From NCBI GenBank assembly GCA_013376995.1, contig JACAAZ010000015.1, forward strand, positions 1 through 47,694: DNA of 47,694 nucleotides. Reading direction: 5' to 3'. Below the pieces are notes generated by a model. The model searched no databases. It was not told where the DNA came from and was given only the letters and a program-made list of their open reading frames with translations. This DNA is from Bacteroidota bacterium (GTDB taxonomy: Bacteria; Bacteroidota; Bacteroidia; Bacteroidales; UBA4417). A program made the translations under genes and the position numbers. Positions 34,637-43,853 of this stretch are shown here, piece after piece (within the stretch, counting starts at the first letter, position 1; each line of letters begins with the position of its first letter).

Positions 34637-35065
34637 ATGAACACACAACCCGTAATTGTCGAGCGGCATTATGCTTCTCCACTTATTAAAGTCTGGCAAG
34701 CAATTACAGACATTGAAAAGCTCAGGCAATGGTACTTTGATCTTGAGGATTTCCAGGCGAGGGTTGGATTTGAATTCCAGTTTTACGGGGGTAAAGATGA
34801 GAGCAACCCATATCTTCATAAATGCCGGATCATAGAAGTTATAACTGAAGCTAAACTTTCCTATTCATGGCGATATGAGAACTTCCCCGGCAATTCCCTT
34901 GTTACATTCCAACTCCTGGAACAAGATGAGGGCACCTTATTGCGCCTTACTCATACGGGGATAGAAACGTTCGGTTCCAATCCCGATTTTGCCAAGGAAG
35001 AATTCACCTTAGGCTGGACCATGTTCCTGAATGATGCGCTGGGGGAGTTTTTAAATACTCAGTAA
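34637..35065 (+). CDS. SRPBCC (AHSA1-like) domain protein 2
   Basis: 142 residues from the ATG at 34637 (MNTQPVIVERHYASP); an upstream start at 34571 would add 22 residues without family similarity. The domain shows VERHYASPLIKVWQAITDIEKLRQWYFD, LSYSWRYENFPGNSLVTFQL and the final helix FTLGWTMFLNDALGEFL. It is clearly a paralogue-type relative of the gene on the other strand. Ligand unknown. Confidence 0.87.
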   Translation: MNTQPVIVERHYASPLIKVWQAITDIEKLRQWYFDLEDFQARVGFEFQFYGGKDESNPYLHKCRIIEVITEAKLSYSWRYENFPGNSLVTFQLLEQDEGTLLRLTHTGIETFGSNPDFAKEEFTLGWTMFLNDALGEFLNTQ

Positions 35066-35113
35066 TTCAGTATCTTATTGAGACTCTTTATTTCTTTTCA
35101 GAATAAGCAATAA

Positions 35114-36742
35114 TTAATTTCCTGGTTGCTGCGGAATGGAGGTGTAAAGGAACGTCGGCTTTTCCCTTTTCCTGGAGCCTTGTTCATAAGCATAAGCAAT
35201 GGATAAGAGATCAGCTTCTTTCCATGCACCTGATATGAATGAAAAACCCACCGGTAAGCTATGTACCTTGCCCATTGGGACAGTAATATGAGGATACCCT
35301 GCCATTGCTGCCGGAGTGCAAAAGTAAAAACCTGTATCGTAATCACCATTGACCAGGTCGATGCAGCAGGGAGGGCCAATACTGGTTCCAGCAATTGCAT
35401 CGAGTTGGTATTTCCTCAACACCCCATCTATAATTTCTCTTGAAGTTAGCGTTTTTGCCAACGCAGTTTGGTATTCGGCCGATGTCAGATCTCCTTTCGC
35501 CTCGCAGGATTCAAGAATTTCCTGCTTGAAATAAGGCATGGTTTTAGTCTCATTCTGTTTATTAAATGAAATTACCTCGGCAAGAGATTTAATATTTCCG
35601 CCAGCCTGCTTCAAATACGCGTTAACTCCATTTTTGAATTCATATTCCAAAATGAGAAGTTCTGCATCTGCGAAGTCATTCATAAGTTTCATCATTTCGA
35701 TCTCAATAATGATGGCTCCTTGTTTTCGAAGTTCCTCAAGTGCTTTACTATAAAGATCGACCACCCTGGAATTACCGGAAAAAAAACTCTTTTCAGCACC
35801 AATCCGTTTGCCCTTTAAAGAAGATGCATCCAGGAACTTCGTATAGTCTTCCTGAGCCTTCCCAATCCCTGCCTTTGTTGCTTCATCCTGCAAGTCGGGG
35901 CCGGTTAGAGCTCCCAGCAAAATGGCAAGGTCCCTGACCGTCCTCGCCATGGGGCCTGCCGTATCCTGAGTGCTGGATATTGGGATGATCCCGCTTCGGC
36001 TCAGTAGTCCTACCGTGGGTTTCATACCTACGATCCCACAATACGAAGAAGGGGCAATTACGGAACCATCCGTTTCTGTACCAATGGCCACTGCACATAA
36101 GTTAGCAGCTACTGCTACTGCAGACCCTGAGCTGGAACCGCTGGGGCTGCGATCCAGCACATAGGGATTGCGGGTTTGTCCGCCCCGGCTGCTCCATCCA
36201 CTGGCAGAATGGGTGGAGCGGAAGTTAGCCCATTCACTGAGGTTGGTTTTTCCAAGCAACACGGCTCCTGCTTCCCTAAGTCGTTCGATAATAAAGGCAT
36301 CCTTGGTAATCTTGCTCCCTACAAGTGCAAGAGATCCGGCCGTGGTCATCATTTTGTCGGCCGTTGAAATATTATCCTTGATCAGAACAGGGATTCCATG
36401 AAGCGGCCCACGGATTTTCCCATTCTTGCGTTCCTTATCCATAGCATCTGCATTGGCAAGCGCATCAGGATTCAGTTCTATGATGGCATTCAGCTTTGGG
36501 CCGGCCTTATCAATCTCCTGAATTCTGTCGAGGTACATTTGAGTGATTTTCCGGGAGCTGAGTTCACCACTTGTCATCCTTTGCTGGAGTTGCTCTATAG
36601 TGATTTCGTCCAGGTCAAAGGGTACCGGCACGTAAGGCTCTAAAGGGCTGTCATCCTTGCGACTGACTATCCTAGTACAGGCTGCTATGCCCAGAGCAGC
36701 GACACCTATGCTACCTTTATTCAGAAAGTTTCTTCTATCCAT
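35114..36742 (-). CDS. Secreted amidase (amidase signature family)
   Basis: 542 residues. The N-terminus has RRNFLNKGSIGVAALGIAAC: a twin-arginine-like pair followed by a lipobox with C22, so export and lipid anchoring are likely. The amidase signature active site is complete: K122 in IPVLIKDNI, cis-Ser S203 in SPSGSSSGS and nucleophile S227 in GTETDGS. The closest pattern is the peptide amidase/GatA-like branch, which removes C-terminal amides or hydrolyses small amides. It is much longer at the N-terminus than GatA and is not part of a gatCAB operon. It converges with SRPBCC protein 2. Confidence 0.92.
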   Translation of the reverse strand: MDRRNFLNKGSIGVAALGIAACTRIVSRKDDSPLEPYVPVPFDLDEITIEQLQQRMTSGELSSRKITQMYLDRIQEIDKAGPKLNAIIELNPDALANADAMDKERKNGKIRGPLHGIPVLIKDNISTADKMMTTAGSLALVGSKITKDAFIIERLREAGAVLLGKTNLSEWANFRSTHSASGWSSRGGQTRNPYVLDRSPSGSSSGSAVAVAANLCAVAIGTETDGSVIAPSSYCGIVGMKPTVGLLSRSGIIPISSTQDTAGPMARTVRDLAILLGALTGPDLQDEATKAGIGKAQEDYTKFLDASSLKGKRIGAEKSFFSGNSRVVDLYSKALEELRKQGAIIIEIEMMKLMNDFADAELLILEYEFKNGVNAYLKQAGGNIKSLAEVISFNKQNETKTMPYFKQEILESCEAKGDLTSAEYQTALAKTLTSREIIDGVLRKYQLDAIAGTSIGPPCCIDLVNGDYDTGFYFCTPAAMAGYPHITVPMGKVHSLPVGFSFISGAWKEADLLSIAYAYEQGSRKREKPTFLYTSIPQQPGN

Positions 36743-36959
36743 TTGCCGTTAATTTTATTAAAGATAATAATGTTTTGAAAATGATAGTTGTGAGGATGGA
36801 GAGATGGGCGGATGGGGAATGAATGATTGATAAAAATTATTTCTTATTTCCCTTAATTCCCGTTTTCCAAAATCTTAAAAAATCCTGTGCGATCAAGAAG
36901 GAAGGATACGGAAATTCAGTAAGCTATTTGTATCTTCACAGCGCAGTTTAAGCAAACAA

Positions 36960-37334
36960 ATGAGACCCCTCGCCAATCTTCTCTGGCTGCTCTTTGGCGG
37001 CATTTTCATAGCCCTGGAGTATATAATTGCCAGCATCCCGCTATTCCTTTCTATCATTGGAATTCCCCTCGGAATTCAATGTATTAAGCTGGCTTCCCTT
37101 GCCCTTTGGCCTTTTGGCAGCGAAGTCAGGTCAACAAATAAGTCCTCGGGCTGTATTTCAACCTTTCTAAATATTATCTGGATTTTCATAGGAGGCATCT
37201 GGATATGCCTCACTCACCTGCTCTTTGGAATAGTGTTTTGCCTTACGATCATTGGAATTCCTTTCGGCCGTCAGCATTTTAAATTAGCTGCCCTTGCCCT
37301 CGCTCCCTTTGGGAAAGAAATTATAAGCAAATAA
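36960..37334 (+). CDS. yccF: YccF family inner-membrane protein
   Basis: 124 residues made of two similar halves, each with a pair of helices and the motif IIGIPLG or IIGIPFG followed by an amphipathic K-L-A-x-L-A-L-x-P-F-G segment. This internal duplication is the YccF domain pattern. Function unknown; an inner-membrane location is expected. The start MRPLANLLWLLFGG is standard. Confidence 0.9.
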   Translation: MRPLANLLWLLFGGIFIALEYIIASIPLFLSIIGIPLGIQCIKLASLALWPFGSEVRSTNKSSGCISTFLNIIWIFIGGIWICLTHLLFGIVFCLTIIGIPFGRQHFKLAALALAPFGKEIISK

Positions 37335-37458
37335 CTCTTTAGTTTTATCCGTACCGTATCAGAGCATCTGTGTCCTCCGCATTCCATTTTCCAAACCCGA
37401 ATTCGAACAAACCACCCTTTTTTTCCATTATCTTGCAGTGAATTTTTACTTCTAACCT

Positions 37459-38355
37459 ATGCCCTGGAAAAAACGCTGGTTCCAACTTACCATATTATTG
37501 ATCCTTGCCTTTATCTGGGGAAGTTCATTTATCCTGATGAAAATCGGGCTCAAGAGCTTCAGCAGTGAACAGGCCGGTGCCCTTCGTATTCTGATCGCAT
37601 CATTGGTATTGCTGCCGATTTCACTTAAGCAAATCAGTAACCTCAAGAAGAAAGATCTTCCAAGTTTGCTGATCGCAGGATTTATCGGGAGTTTCTTCCC
37701 GGCCTTCCTTTTTATGAAAGCAGAAACCCGCATCGATAGTGCTGTCGCAGGGATGCTCAATTCACTTACCCCGGTTTTTACCCTGCTTGTCGGACTGCTT
37801 TTTCACCGAACAGGATTCAGATGGCTACAGGTGCTGGGATTATCAATTGGCCTGACAGGGGCCACAGGCTTGATCCTTGCTGGCGATGGCTTCCACCTGG
37901 GAGGATTTAACAGCTATGCCCTCTATATTGTGCTGGCAACCTGTTTCTATGCCATCAGTATCAACCAGATCAAGGCCAAGCTCCCACATCTTACGGGTGT
38001 CCAGGTAACTTCCCTATCCTTTATGTTTATTGGACCTGTGGCATTGATTTACCTCCTCACGACAAATTTTACCCATGTTGCAACCGATCCGCAATGGCCC
38101 ATCCATCTCCTTGCATTGGCAACCCTTGCCATCCTTGGCACAGCGATGGCCATGCTCCTGATGAACAGCCTGATCCGATACTCTTCCGCTGTTGCAGCAT
38201 CATCAGTTACCTATATCATTCCCATATTCGCTATTCTTTGGGGTGTGCTTGACGGGGAGAAAATCACTTTCCATCACCTGGGCTGCATGTGCCTGATCCT
38301 CACCGGTGTTTACCTGATCAACTGGAAAAGAAAAGTACAAGCTAAAAGTACCTGA
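37459..38355 (+). CDS. EamA-family (DMT) transporter
   Basis: 298 residues with ten predicted transmembrane helices in two EamA repeats. The first repeat starts LILAFIWGSSFILMKIGL, the typical entry of RhaT/EamA exporters; the second ends in YIIPIFAILWGVLDGEKI and GVYLINWKRK. Such transporters export metabolites or amino acids; no substrate is indicated. The C-terminal basic tail is cytoplasmic. Confidence 0.9.
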   Translation: MPWKKRWFQLTILLILAFIWGSSFILMKIGLKSFSSEQAGALRILIASLVLLPISLKQISNLKKKDLPSLLIAGFIGSFFPAFLFMKAETRIDSAVAGMLNSLTPVFTLLVGLLFHRTGFRWLQVLGLSIGLTGATGLILAGDGFHLGGFNSYALYIVLATCFYAISINQIKAKLPHLTGVQVTSLSFMFIGPVALIYLLTTNFTHVATDPQWPIHLLALATLAILGTAMAMLLMNSLIRYSSAVAASSVTYIIPIFAILWGVLDGEKITFHHLGCMCLILTGVYLINWKRKVQAKST

Positions 38356-38547
38356 GTGTTGAGATTTCTAAATTCAATTAATTCTACCCTGACAGAACGA
38401 CTATGAATCTACCTGGGATTAAGAGGACGCTGATCTCACTGAAAAGCGCTGATTTTTTTATGATTAGTCAAACTGATAGTTCTCAACTAAGTAGAACTTT
38501 TTTGCATTTTGAAATTTGCTATTTGAATTTTGCTATAAAATGGAACC

Positions 38548-39237
38548 CTACTTATCCTCATTGAAAATCTTATCACTCAGTCCTGTATTCACCTTATAAT
38601 TGGCATAGGTGATCATCACCTTACCCTTACCTTTCTCTTTGGCCTTGGCATTCTTATCAGGCTTTGGAATTTCGCCATTGAAATTCTTCGGCATATTCAT
38701 ATCCTTCATATCAAAAACCACATTCAAGCGCTGTGGTAGGTCAAAAGGCAGGTTATTGTATTCAATTTCAACCTGGAAAGTGCCGCCCGACTTTGTATTC
38801 ATCTCCATTTTGCGGATCTCCATTTTCTTTTCATCAATCCAAAATGTAGTCAGAATCACGTCATTACCGGCATCGTTGGGAATGGTCTTTACAACATCAA
38901 CAATCGTATTCCCCAACTTTTCAGTTCTAACAAATACAGCAGTATAGTTTTTCCCTATAAATGCATGGGGATCAAAGCTGGCGGTACGCTTCGGCAATAA
39001 AGCAAAACCTTTTGTCTCTACATGTATCTTATCGGGATATTTATAATACAGCTTTGCTTTCTTCACCGGCATATTCAAAAACCAGACATCCACGACTATT
39101 GTAGCATCAACAGTGTAATCTTTAACAGCAATATACTTCCGCTTAAGTGAATTAAGTATTGCATCTGGATTTTTTACCTGGCAGAACCCGGATAACTGCA
39201 AGAAAAGAAAGAGGTATAATAATGTCTTTTTCATCAT
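38548..39237 (-). CDS. LolA-like outer-membrane lipoprotein-sorting protein
   Basis: 229 residues from the ATG at 39237, overlapping the upstream permease stop region; a longer frame to 39342 lies inside the permease and is rejected. Signal peptide LLYLFLFLQLSGFCQ at about 5-20. The mature part starts PDAILNSLKRKYIAVKDYTVDATI and shows the open beta-sheet character of the LolA/LppX superfamily (KLYYKYPDKIHVETKGFALLP, TTFWIDEKKMEIRKMEM). Co-transcription with an ABC-2 permease suggests it works with that exporter. A lysine-rich loop lies near 200-220. Confidence 0.75.
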   Translation of the reverse strand: MMKKTLLYLFLFLQLSGFCQVKNPDAILNSLKRKYIAVKDYTVDATIVVDVWFLNMPVKKAKLYYKYPDKIHVETKGFALLPKRTASFDPHAFIGKNYTAVFVRTEKLGNTIVDVVKTIPNDAGNDVILTTFWIDEKKMEIRKMEMNTKSGGTFQVEIEYNNLPFDLPQRLNVVFDMKDMNMPKNFNGEIPKPDKNAKAKEKGKGKVMITYANYKVNTGLSDKIFNEDK

Positions 39238-39239
39238 GA

Positions 39240-40076
39240 TCAGGTGAGAATATCTTTCCTGTTGAAGATCCATAATGCCAACGTAAAAAAGACGGCTACA
39301 TGGCCAAGGCAGACCAGGATGGATGTACTTATCTGGGCCCAATCCAGTTGATAATCAAAGAAGAGCGTCCAGGAACTCATGTAGGTCGTGAAAAGGAACT
39401 TACGAATGACTTCAAATGCCGCCAGGTTAAGGTTGGTAATGATGGTAAAGCTTATCACAATAGCCATGGTTCCAATAATGGGGCCTATTGAATTATTGGT
39501 CAGGGTGGAAAACAGGAAAGCCAGTGATGCAACCACCGACATAGCCAGGAATGCAAATCCAAAAGCCATCAAAAACCTGGGCAGCACTTCGCTTTCCGGG
39601 AAGATGGTTAGTTGGGATCGAAAAACAATCAGGTCCCCTGTTCCAAAGATCAGAGAGCTTACTCCAAGACTTAATAACATTAAGAACAACACCAACAACA
39701 GGGTATATTCAATCGAAGCAATATACTTTGCAATCACAAATGCAGCCCGGGATGCGGGCCTTGTCAGCATGATGCGGAGCGTGCCCGAATGAGCTTCCCC
39801 TGCAATGCTGTCACCAGCGACAAATGTCACCAGGAATGGCATGAGCACCCATAGAGTATTCATTAACATAAAGCTGATAAAATACCCGTTAAGCAAATTC
39901 CCCTGGATTACGAAGGCATCTTTCAGGTTCTGCATGATCATGTCCAGCAATGTTTTTCCCTCCAGCCACATAGCAAACTGAAGTACAGATACCAGAACCA
40001 AAAGTGCCAGGAAACCTATATAGCTTCTTTTCCTGCGAAAGACCTTATTTAGTTCTATGGTAATGAGGGAGAGCAT
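39240..40076 (-). CDS. ABC-2 type transporter permease
   Basis: 278 residues with six transmembrane helices. The N-terminus ITIELNKVFRRKRSYIGF and the segment FVAGDSIAGEAHSGTLRIMLTRPASR are hallmarks of ABC-2/NosY-like permeases. It pairs with the ATPase encoded upstream. Likely an exporter of lipid, peptide or drug. The following LolA-like gene starts within its last bases. Confidence 0.9.
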   Translation of the reverse strand: MLSLITIELNKVFRRKRSYIGFLALLVLVSVLQFAMWLEGKTLLDMIMQNLKDAFVIQGNLLNGYFISFMLMNTLWVLMPFLVTFVAGDSIAGEAHSGTLRIMLTRPASRAAFVIAKYIASIEYTLLLVLFLMLLSLGVSSLIFGTGDLIVFRSQLTIFPESEVLPRFLMAFGFAFLAMSVVASLAFLFSTLTNNSIGPIIGTMAIVISFTIITNLNLAAFEVIRKFLFTTYMSSWTLFFDYQLDWAQISTSILVCLGHVAVFFTLALWIFNRKDILT

Positions 40077-40084
40077 TGTGGTCG

Positions 40085-40200
40085 ATGGTGTTATAAGTTA
40101 TTGGGAATTAGTTATATGCTATTGGTTATTAGGGATTAGTTTCTGGTTATAAGTTATTGGTTATTGGGTTAATGAGTATTTCTGCTTTTGTTTAGGTTAG
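40085..40200. repeat. AT-rich degenerate TTATTGGTTATT repeat
   Basis: The words GTTATAAGTTATTGG, TATTGGTTATTAGGGATTAG and GTTATTGGTTATTGGG recur between the permease and ATPase genes. Complementary words (AATAGCTAATAACCAATAAC) occur at about 42495-42520. No gene or fixed unit length. Confidence 0.65.
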
Positions 40201-40227
40201 TATTATGAGAGTAAATTATAAATGGCA

Positions 40228-41184
40228 TCAGGTATTATCAAGGAAGTATTGTTCCAGGGAATTGATGGGTGTGATGGAATAGACACTAAACCCGGCATCC
40301 ACCAGGGATTTATTAATTGCAGGAGCTTCTGCCTTACTTGCTTTTAAGACCAGGTGATTTTCACTTTCGAGCCATACATCAGATTTGATGTACTGCTTTT
40401 CCAGCAGTTCCAACGCCTTCGCAGCATCAGAAATCTCGATCCTCAGGTCCAGCTTGGCAGCATCCAGCAATTCATGAACATTTCCTTCCACCACTTTTTC
40501 TCCTTTGTTGATGATGATCATCCGGTTGGCCATCAGCTCGATCTCTTTCAGGATGTGAGAAGATATTAATATTGTTTTACCATATTCCTGGTTCAGCCGT
40601 AGGATAATCTCGCGCATATCCTTCATACCTCTCGGATCAAGTCCGTTAGCAGGTTCGTCCAGTATCAGCAATTCAGGATCATGGACGATTGCCTGTGCAA
40701 TCCCGAGTCGTTGTTTCATCCCGTGTGAAAAGGTCTTGACAGGACTTCCAGATCTGTTTTCAAGCCCGGTCAGTGAGAGGGCATTCATGATCTCCTTTTT
40801 ACCAACCCTTTTCCCTGAAAGTTTTCCAAGAATTTCCAGGTTTTTGTAAGCACTCATATATTCGTAAAAGCGCGGTTCTTCAACCAATGCGCCAATATCA
40901 GTCAAGATCCGCTTGCGATTTTTTACCAGAGGCAGCCTGAAAATATTGATTAACCCAGAATCAGGACGGATCAGGGAGAGTATCATTCGGATGGTCGTAC
41001 TCTTACCTGCCCCATTAGGCCCAAGGAAGCCAAAAATATCCCCTTTCATAACCATGAAATCCAACCCATTAACTGCCTGGATCCCGCCATATTTTTTGCG
41101 GAGGGCTTTGATTTCTATGAAAATTTCGTCATTCAATAGGGTGAGGGTTTGGTTGTTACGCAACTCTAGTGGGGATAACTGCAA
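40228..41184 (-). CDS. ABC transporter ATP-binding protein
   Basis: 318 residues. Walker A GPNGAGKST at 55-63, signature FSHGMKQRLG, Walker B LLILDEPANGLDP and switch His in ISSHILKEIE are all intact. The C-terminal ~90 residues are the regulatory domain usual in CcmA/NatA-like ATPases of ABC-2 exporters. First 20 residues are non-conserved; the family usually begins near IEIKALRKKYGG, but no other ATG is present. It energises the permease encoded downstream. Confidence 0.92.
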   Translation of the reverse strand: MQLSPLELRNNQTLTLLNDEIFIEIKALRKKYGGIQAVNGLDFMVMKGDIFGFLGPNGAGKSTTIRMILSLIRPDSGLINIFRLPLVKNRKRILTDIGALVEEPRFYEYMSAYKNLEILGKLSGKRVGKKEIMNALSLTGLENRSGSPVKTFSHGMKQRLGIAQAIVHDPELLILDEPANGLDPRGMKDMREIILRLNQEYGKTILISSHILKEIELMANRMIIINKGEKVVEGNVHELLDAAKLDLRIEISDAAKALELLEKQYIKSDVWLESENHLVLKASKAEAPAINKSLVDAGFSVYSITPINSLEQYFLDNT

Positions 41185-41202
41185 AGATAGCTCTTTCCTC
41201 TT

Positions 41203-41518
41203 AGTCAGCGGGTGACTTGCTAAGCGGGAAGTTCCAGCGCAGTCACCCGCTGACTTGCCAAGCGGGAAGCTCCAGCGCAGTCACCCGCTGACTTGCTAAG
41301 CGGGAAGTTCCAGCGCAGTCACCCGCTGACTTGCCAAAGGGAAGCTCCAGCGCAGTCACCCGCTGACTTGCTAAGCGGGAAGCTCCAGCGCAGTCACCCG
41401 CTGACTTGCCAAAGGGAAGCTCCAGCGCAGTCACCCGCTGACTTGCCAAAGGAAAGCTCCAGCGCAGTCACCCGTTGACTTGCTAAGGGGGAAGCTCCAG
41501 TGCAGTCACCCGCTGACT
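41203..41518 (+). repeat. 37/38-bp tandem repeat array with internal palindrome
   Basis: Units starting GCAGTCACCCGCTGACTTGC begin at 41239, 41277, 41315, 41352, 41390, 41427, 41464 and 41502 (partial), i.e. periods of 38, 38, 37, 38, 37, 37 and 38 bp; a related leading unit starts at 41203. Each unit holds AGTCA-CCCGC-TGACT. In the leading unit the centre is flipped (AGTCA-GCGGG-TGACT). Two unit variants alternate (GCTAAGCGGGAAG and GCCAAAGGGAAG). The last copy overlaps the 3' end of the downstream hydrolase gene. Open frames in it on both strands are artefacts. Confidence 0.93.
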
Positions 41519-42273
41519 AAAAAGGTCCCGGTTTCCTGGTACCTGGAGGCAACCTCCACATGAACGTTCCCGGCATTCCGTTTGAATAGATCGTAAACGA
41601 TTTCCGGCCTGTTATTGTTTTGCGAAAGATGCGAAAGCAAAAGGTGGCTTATTTTAGGAGATTTAAAAGAAAGGAAAATTTGCAGGGCCTGGCGGTTTGA
41701 CAAATGTCCGTTCTCCCCTTTTATACGCCTTTTGAGGTGAACAGGATAATTACCGGTTTCGAGCATCAGCTCATCGTAATTTGCTTCCAGGAAAGCGGCA
41801 TCGCAGAGTTTGAAATACCTCGTAACATGTTCGCATGCACTTCCAATATCCGTCATCACACCAACTGTTAAACCTCCTCCTGAAACGACAAAACTATGTG
41901 GATCCATTGCATCATGCCGCTTTGGAAAAGCTTTAACTGTCAACTCGCCAACACTAACAGGCTCATGTGCTTTAAAACGATTCAACAGGTGAGGAAAAAT
42001 CCGCAGGTAGCTATTTTCATGGGTAGCCTGAGTGATAAAGACAGGGACTTGATACTTCTTGGAAAGAACTTCTACTCCCCTGGTATGGTCCGTATGTTCA
42101 TGAGAAATAAAAATGGCTTTAACTCTTTCAATTTCCAGGCCCATCCGAGCCATCCTTCTCTCCGTTTCCCGACAAGATATACCCGCATCAATCAGAACTG
42201 CATCCCGGTCATTGCCAATATAGTAGCAATTACCGTTGCTTCCTGAGTTTATGGAGGCTATCTGAAGAGACAT
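41506..42273 (-). CDS. Metallo-beta-lactamase-fold hydrolase, YycJ/WalJ type
   Basis: 255 residues. INSGSNGNCYYIG starts the fold; the metal site H58-E59-H60-T61-D62-H63 is complete; MTDIGSACEHV, NYDELML and LSHLSQNNNRPE are the distinctive blocks of the YycJ (WalJ) group, which are exonuclease-like phosphodiesterases linked to DNA repair or cell-wall control. The last codons (TTT TTA GTC AGC GGG TGA) are made from the first copy of the 37/38-bp repeat, so the repeat has grown up to, or into, the gene end. Confidence 0.9.
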   Translation of the reverse strand: MSLQIASINSGSNGNCYYIGNDRDAVLIDAGISCRETERRMARMGLEIERVKAIFISHEHTDHTRGVEVLSKKYQVPVFITQATHENSYLRIFPHLLNRFKAHEPVSVGELTVKAFPKRHDAMDPHSFVVSGGGLTVGVMTDIGSACEHVTRYFKLCDAAFLEANYDELMLETGNYPVHLKRRIKGENGHLSNRQALQIFLSFKSPKISHLLLSHLSQNNNRPEIVYDLFKRNAGNVHVEVASRYQETGTFLVSG

Positions 42274-42614
42274 GAGTAAATGTTTAATACAAATATCGAT
42301 GTATTCTCACTTGAAAACCATCAAATGATTGATATGTTCTCAATATTGTAACATCTATTTCAATGTGATGCCTGGTTAAAGGCATATCTCCCAAGTATTT
42401 ATCAGGACGCTTATTTCGCAGATCCGCCTATGGCTAACGCTGATTTATATCGTGTACCAATGGGAGTATCCTCCATAATTACTAACCAATTTCCAATAGC
42501 TAATAACCAATAACGAATAACTAATCCCCAAATATAGCCCCCTAAATCCATTATCGGAATTATCGTAATTTAGCAACCCACTCAAACAGAAAACACAGAT
42601 TCATTTAAGAGCAA
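42274..42614. other. Divergent intergenic region before the PHP gene
   Basis: 341 bp without a gene. It contains CGCTGAT-type words around 42404-42445 and AT-rich words complementary to the repeat at 40085-40200 (42480-42530). No promoter with both elements is clear; TAATTTAG near 42567 is one base off the -7 consensus. Confidence 0.35.
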
Positions 42615-43853
42615 ATGGTATTCCGAATCCTTCTTAAAACTCTAAAATTCCTACTTAAAACGGTTGGAATTTTCTTCGGAATTCTGCTCCTGATTGTAGC
42701 CTTCAACTATCTGGTTACAGAACGATACATCTTCCCAAATCCAAAGCCTTTTTCAGGTTCATACTGGTATAATCCTTACCAGGATTTGAAAGAGACGGAC
42801 TGGCGATTGACAAATCTTCACATGCATTCAAGAGCCTGGGGGGGCATCACAAATGGCAGTGATAATAATGAAAATAAGATTTGGGAAGTATACCAGAATC
42901 TGGGTTATGAAAGCATTGGTATCAGCAATTACCAAAGCATCAATAAGTTAAACTCCCATGAACCTTATTATATTCCCGTTTATGAACATGGGTATGGCCT
43001 GTTTAAGAATCACCAATTGGTAATAGGGGCCCGGAAAGTTCTTTGGTATGATCTTCCTTTCGGACAGAATATTCATCACAAGCAATATATCCTGAATCGC
43101 CTGCATAAAACGGCTGATATGATCTCAATCAATCATCCTGCCTTTTTCAAGGGATATTCACCTGAAGACTTCAAATATCTAACAGGATATGAACTTCTGG
43201 AAGTATTGAATGGCTACAGGAATTCCTTCGCCCACTGGGATTCGGCACTCTCGGCAGGTAAGCCTGCTTTCCTCATGGCTGATGACGACATGCACGATGT
43301 TTCCGATGCTACTGAACCCTCACGAAGGCTCATGATGGTAAATTCACCAGATAACAGTCGTAAGAACATTTGCGCATCGCTCCTAGCCGGAAGGACTATC
43401 GGAATTGAGATTATCATGCCCGATAGTGAAACTTTTGGTAGCAAGTCAATTCGCCTGTCAAACCTGCCGAAAATAAAGAAATTCAGGATTGCAGGCGACA
43501 CCCTGGAACTTGAACTTAACAGGACAGCCATGGACATCAAGTTTTACGGTCAGAATGGAAAGCAATTATGGAGTAAGGGCCGGATTTCAAGGGCAAAGTA
43601 TATCTTAAGACCTGCCGACACTTACATTCGGACAGAAATTATCTATTCTTCTACTTCAAACTGGAATGGCATAACTTACTATTTAAACCCGGTAGTAAGA
43701 TCAGCGGATGGCAAGAAACCCTTGATGGAAGCAGCTATTGTTGATCAACGTAGCACCTGGACTTACAGGATAGTCGGTTTCGCTACTGTTATCTTCATCC
43801 TGCTGAACATCCTATATCTGCGCAAAAGAACCAGGCGAGCCTCAAGGTCTTAA
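42615..43853 (+). CDS. Membrane-anchored PHP-domain phosphoesterase
   Basis: 412 residues. A transmembrane helix at about 12-34 and another near 385-402 flank a soluble domain outside the membrane. The PHP-type metal ligands are visible: N-L-H69-M-H71 in the first motif, H174 in SINHPAF, and DDDMHD at 223-228. PHP domains hydrolyse phosphoesters with two or three metals; this membrane form is seen in Bacteroidota, substrate unknown. The C-terminal part (about 275-370) is a beta-rich module. It converges with the DUF4251 gene, the stop codons overlapping by 4 bp. Confidence 0.82.
   Translation: MVFRILLKTLKFLLKTVGIFFGILLLIVAFNYLVTERYIFPNPKPFSGSYWYNPYQDLKETDWRLTNLHMHSRAWGGITNGSDNNENKIWEVYQNLGYESIGISNYQSINKLNSHEPYYIPVYEHGYGLFKNHQLVIGARKVLWYDLPFGQNIHHKQYILNRLHKTADMISINHPAFFKGYSPEDFKYLTGYELLEVLNGYRNSFAHWDSALSAGKPAFLMADDDMHDVSDATEPSRRLMMVNSPDNSRKNICASLLAGRTIGIEIIMPDSETFGSKSIRLSNLPKIKKFRIAGDTLELELNRTAMDIKFYGQNGKQLWSKGRISRAKYILRPADTYIRTEIIYSSTSNWNGITYYLNPVVRSADGKKPLMEAAIVDQRSTWTYRIVGFATVIFILLNILYLRKRTRRASRS

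Noticed and set aside
41243-41478. Repetitive open frames on both strands
   Set aside because: They result from the 37/38-bp tandem repeat, which changes phase between units, and encode only repeat peptides.
41203-41518. CRISPR array
   Set aside because: The 37/38-bp units are contiguous with no unique spacers, and no cas genes are nearby; it is a plain tandem repeat.
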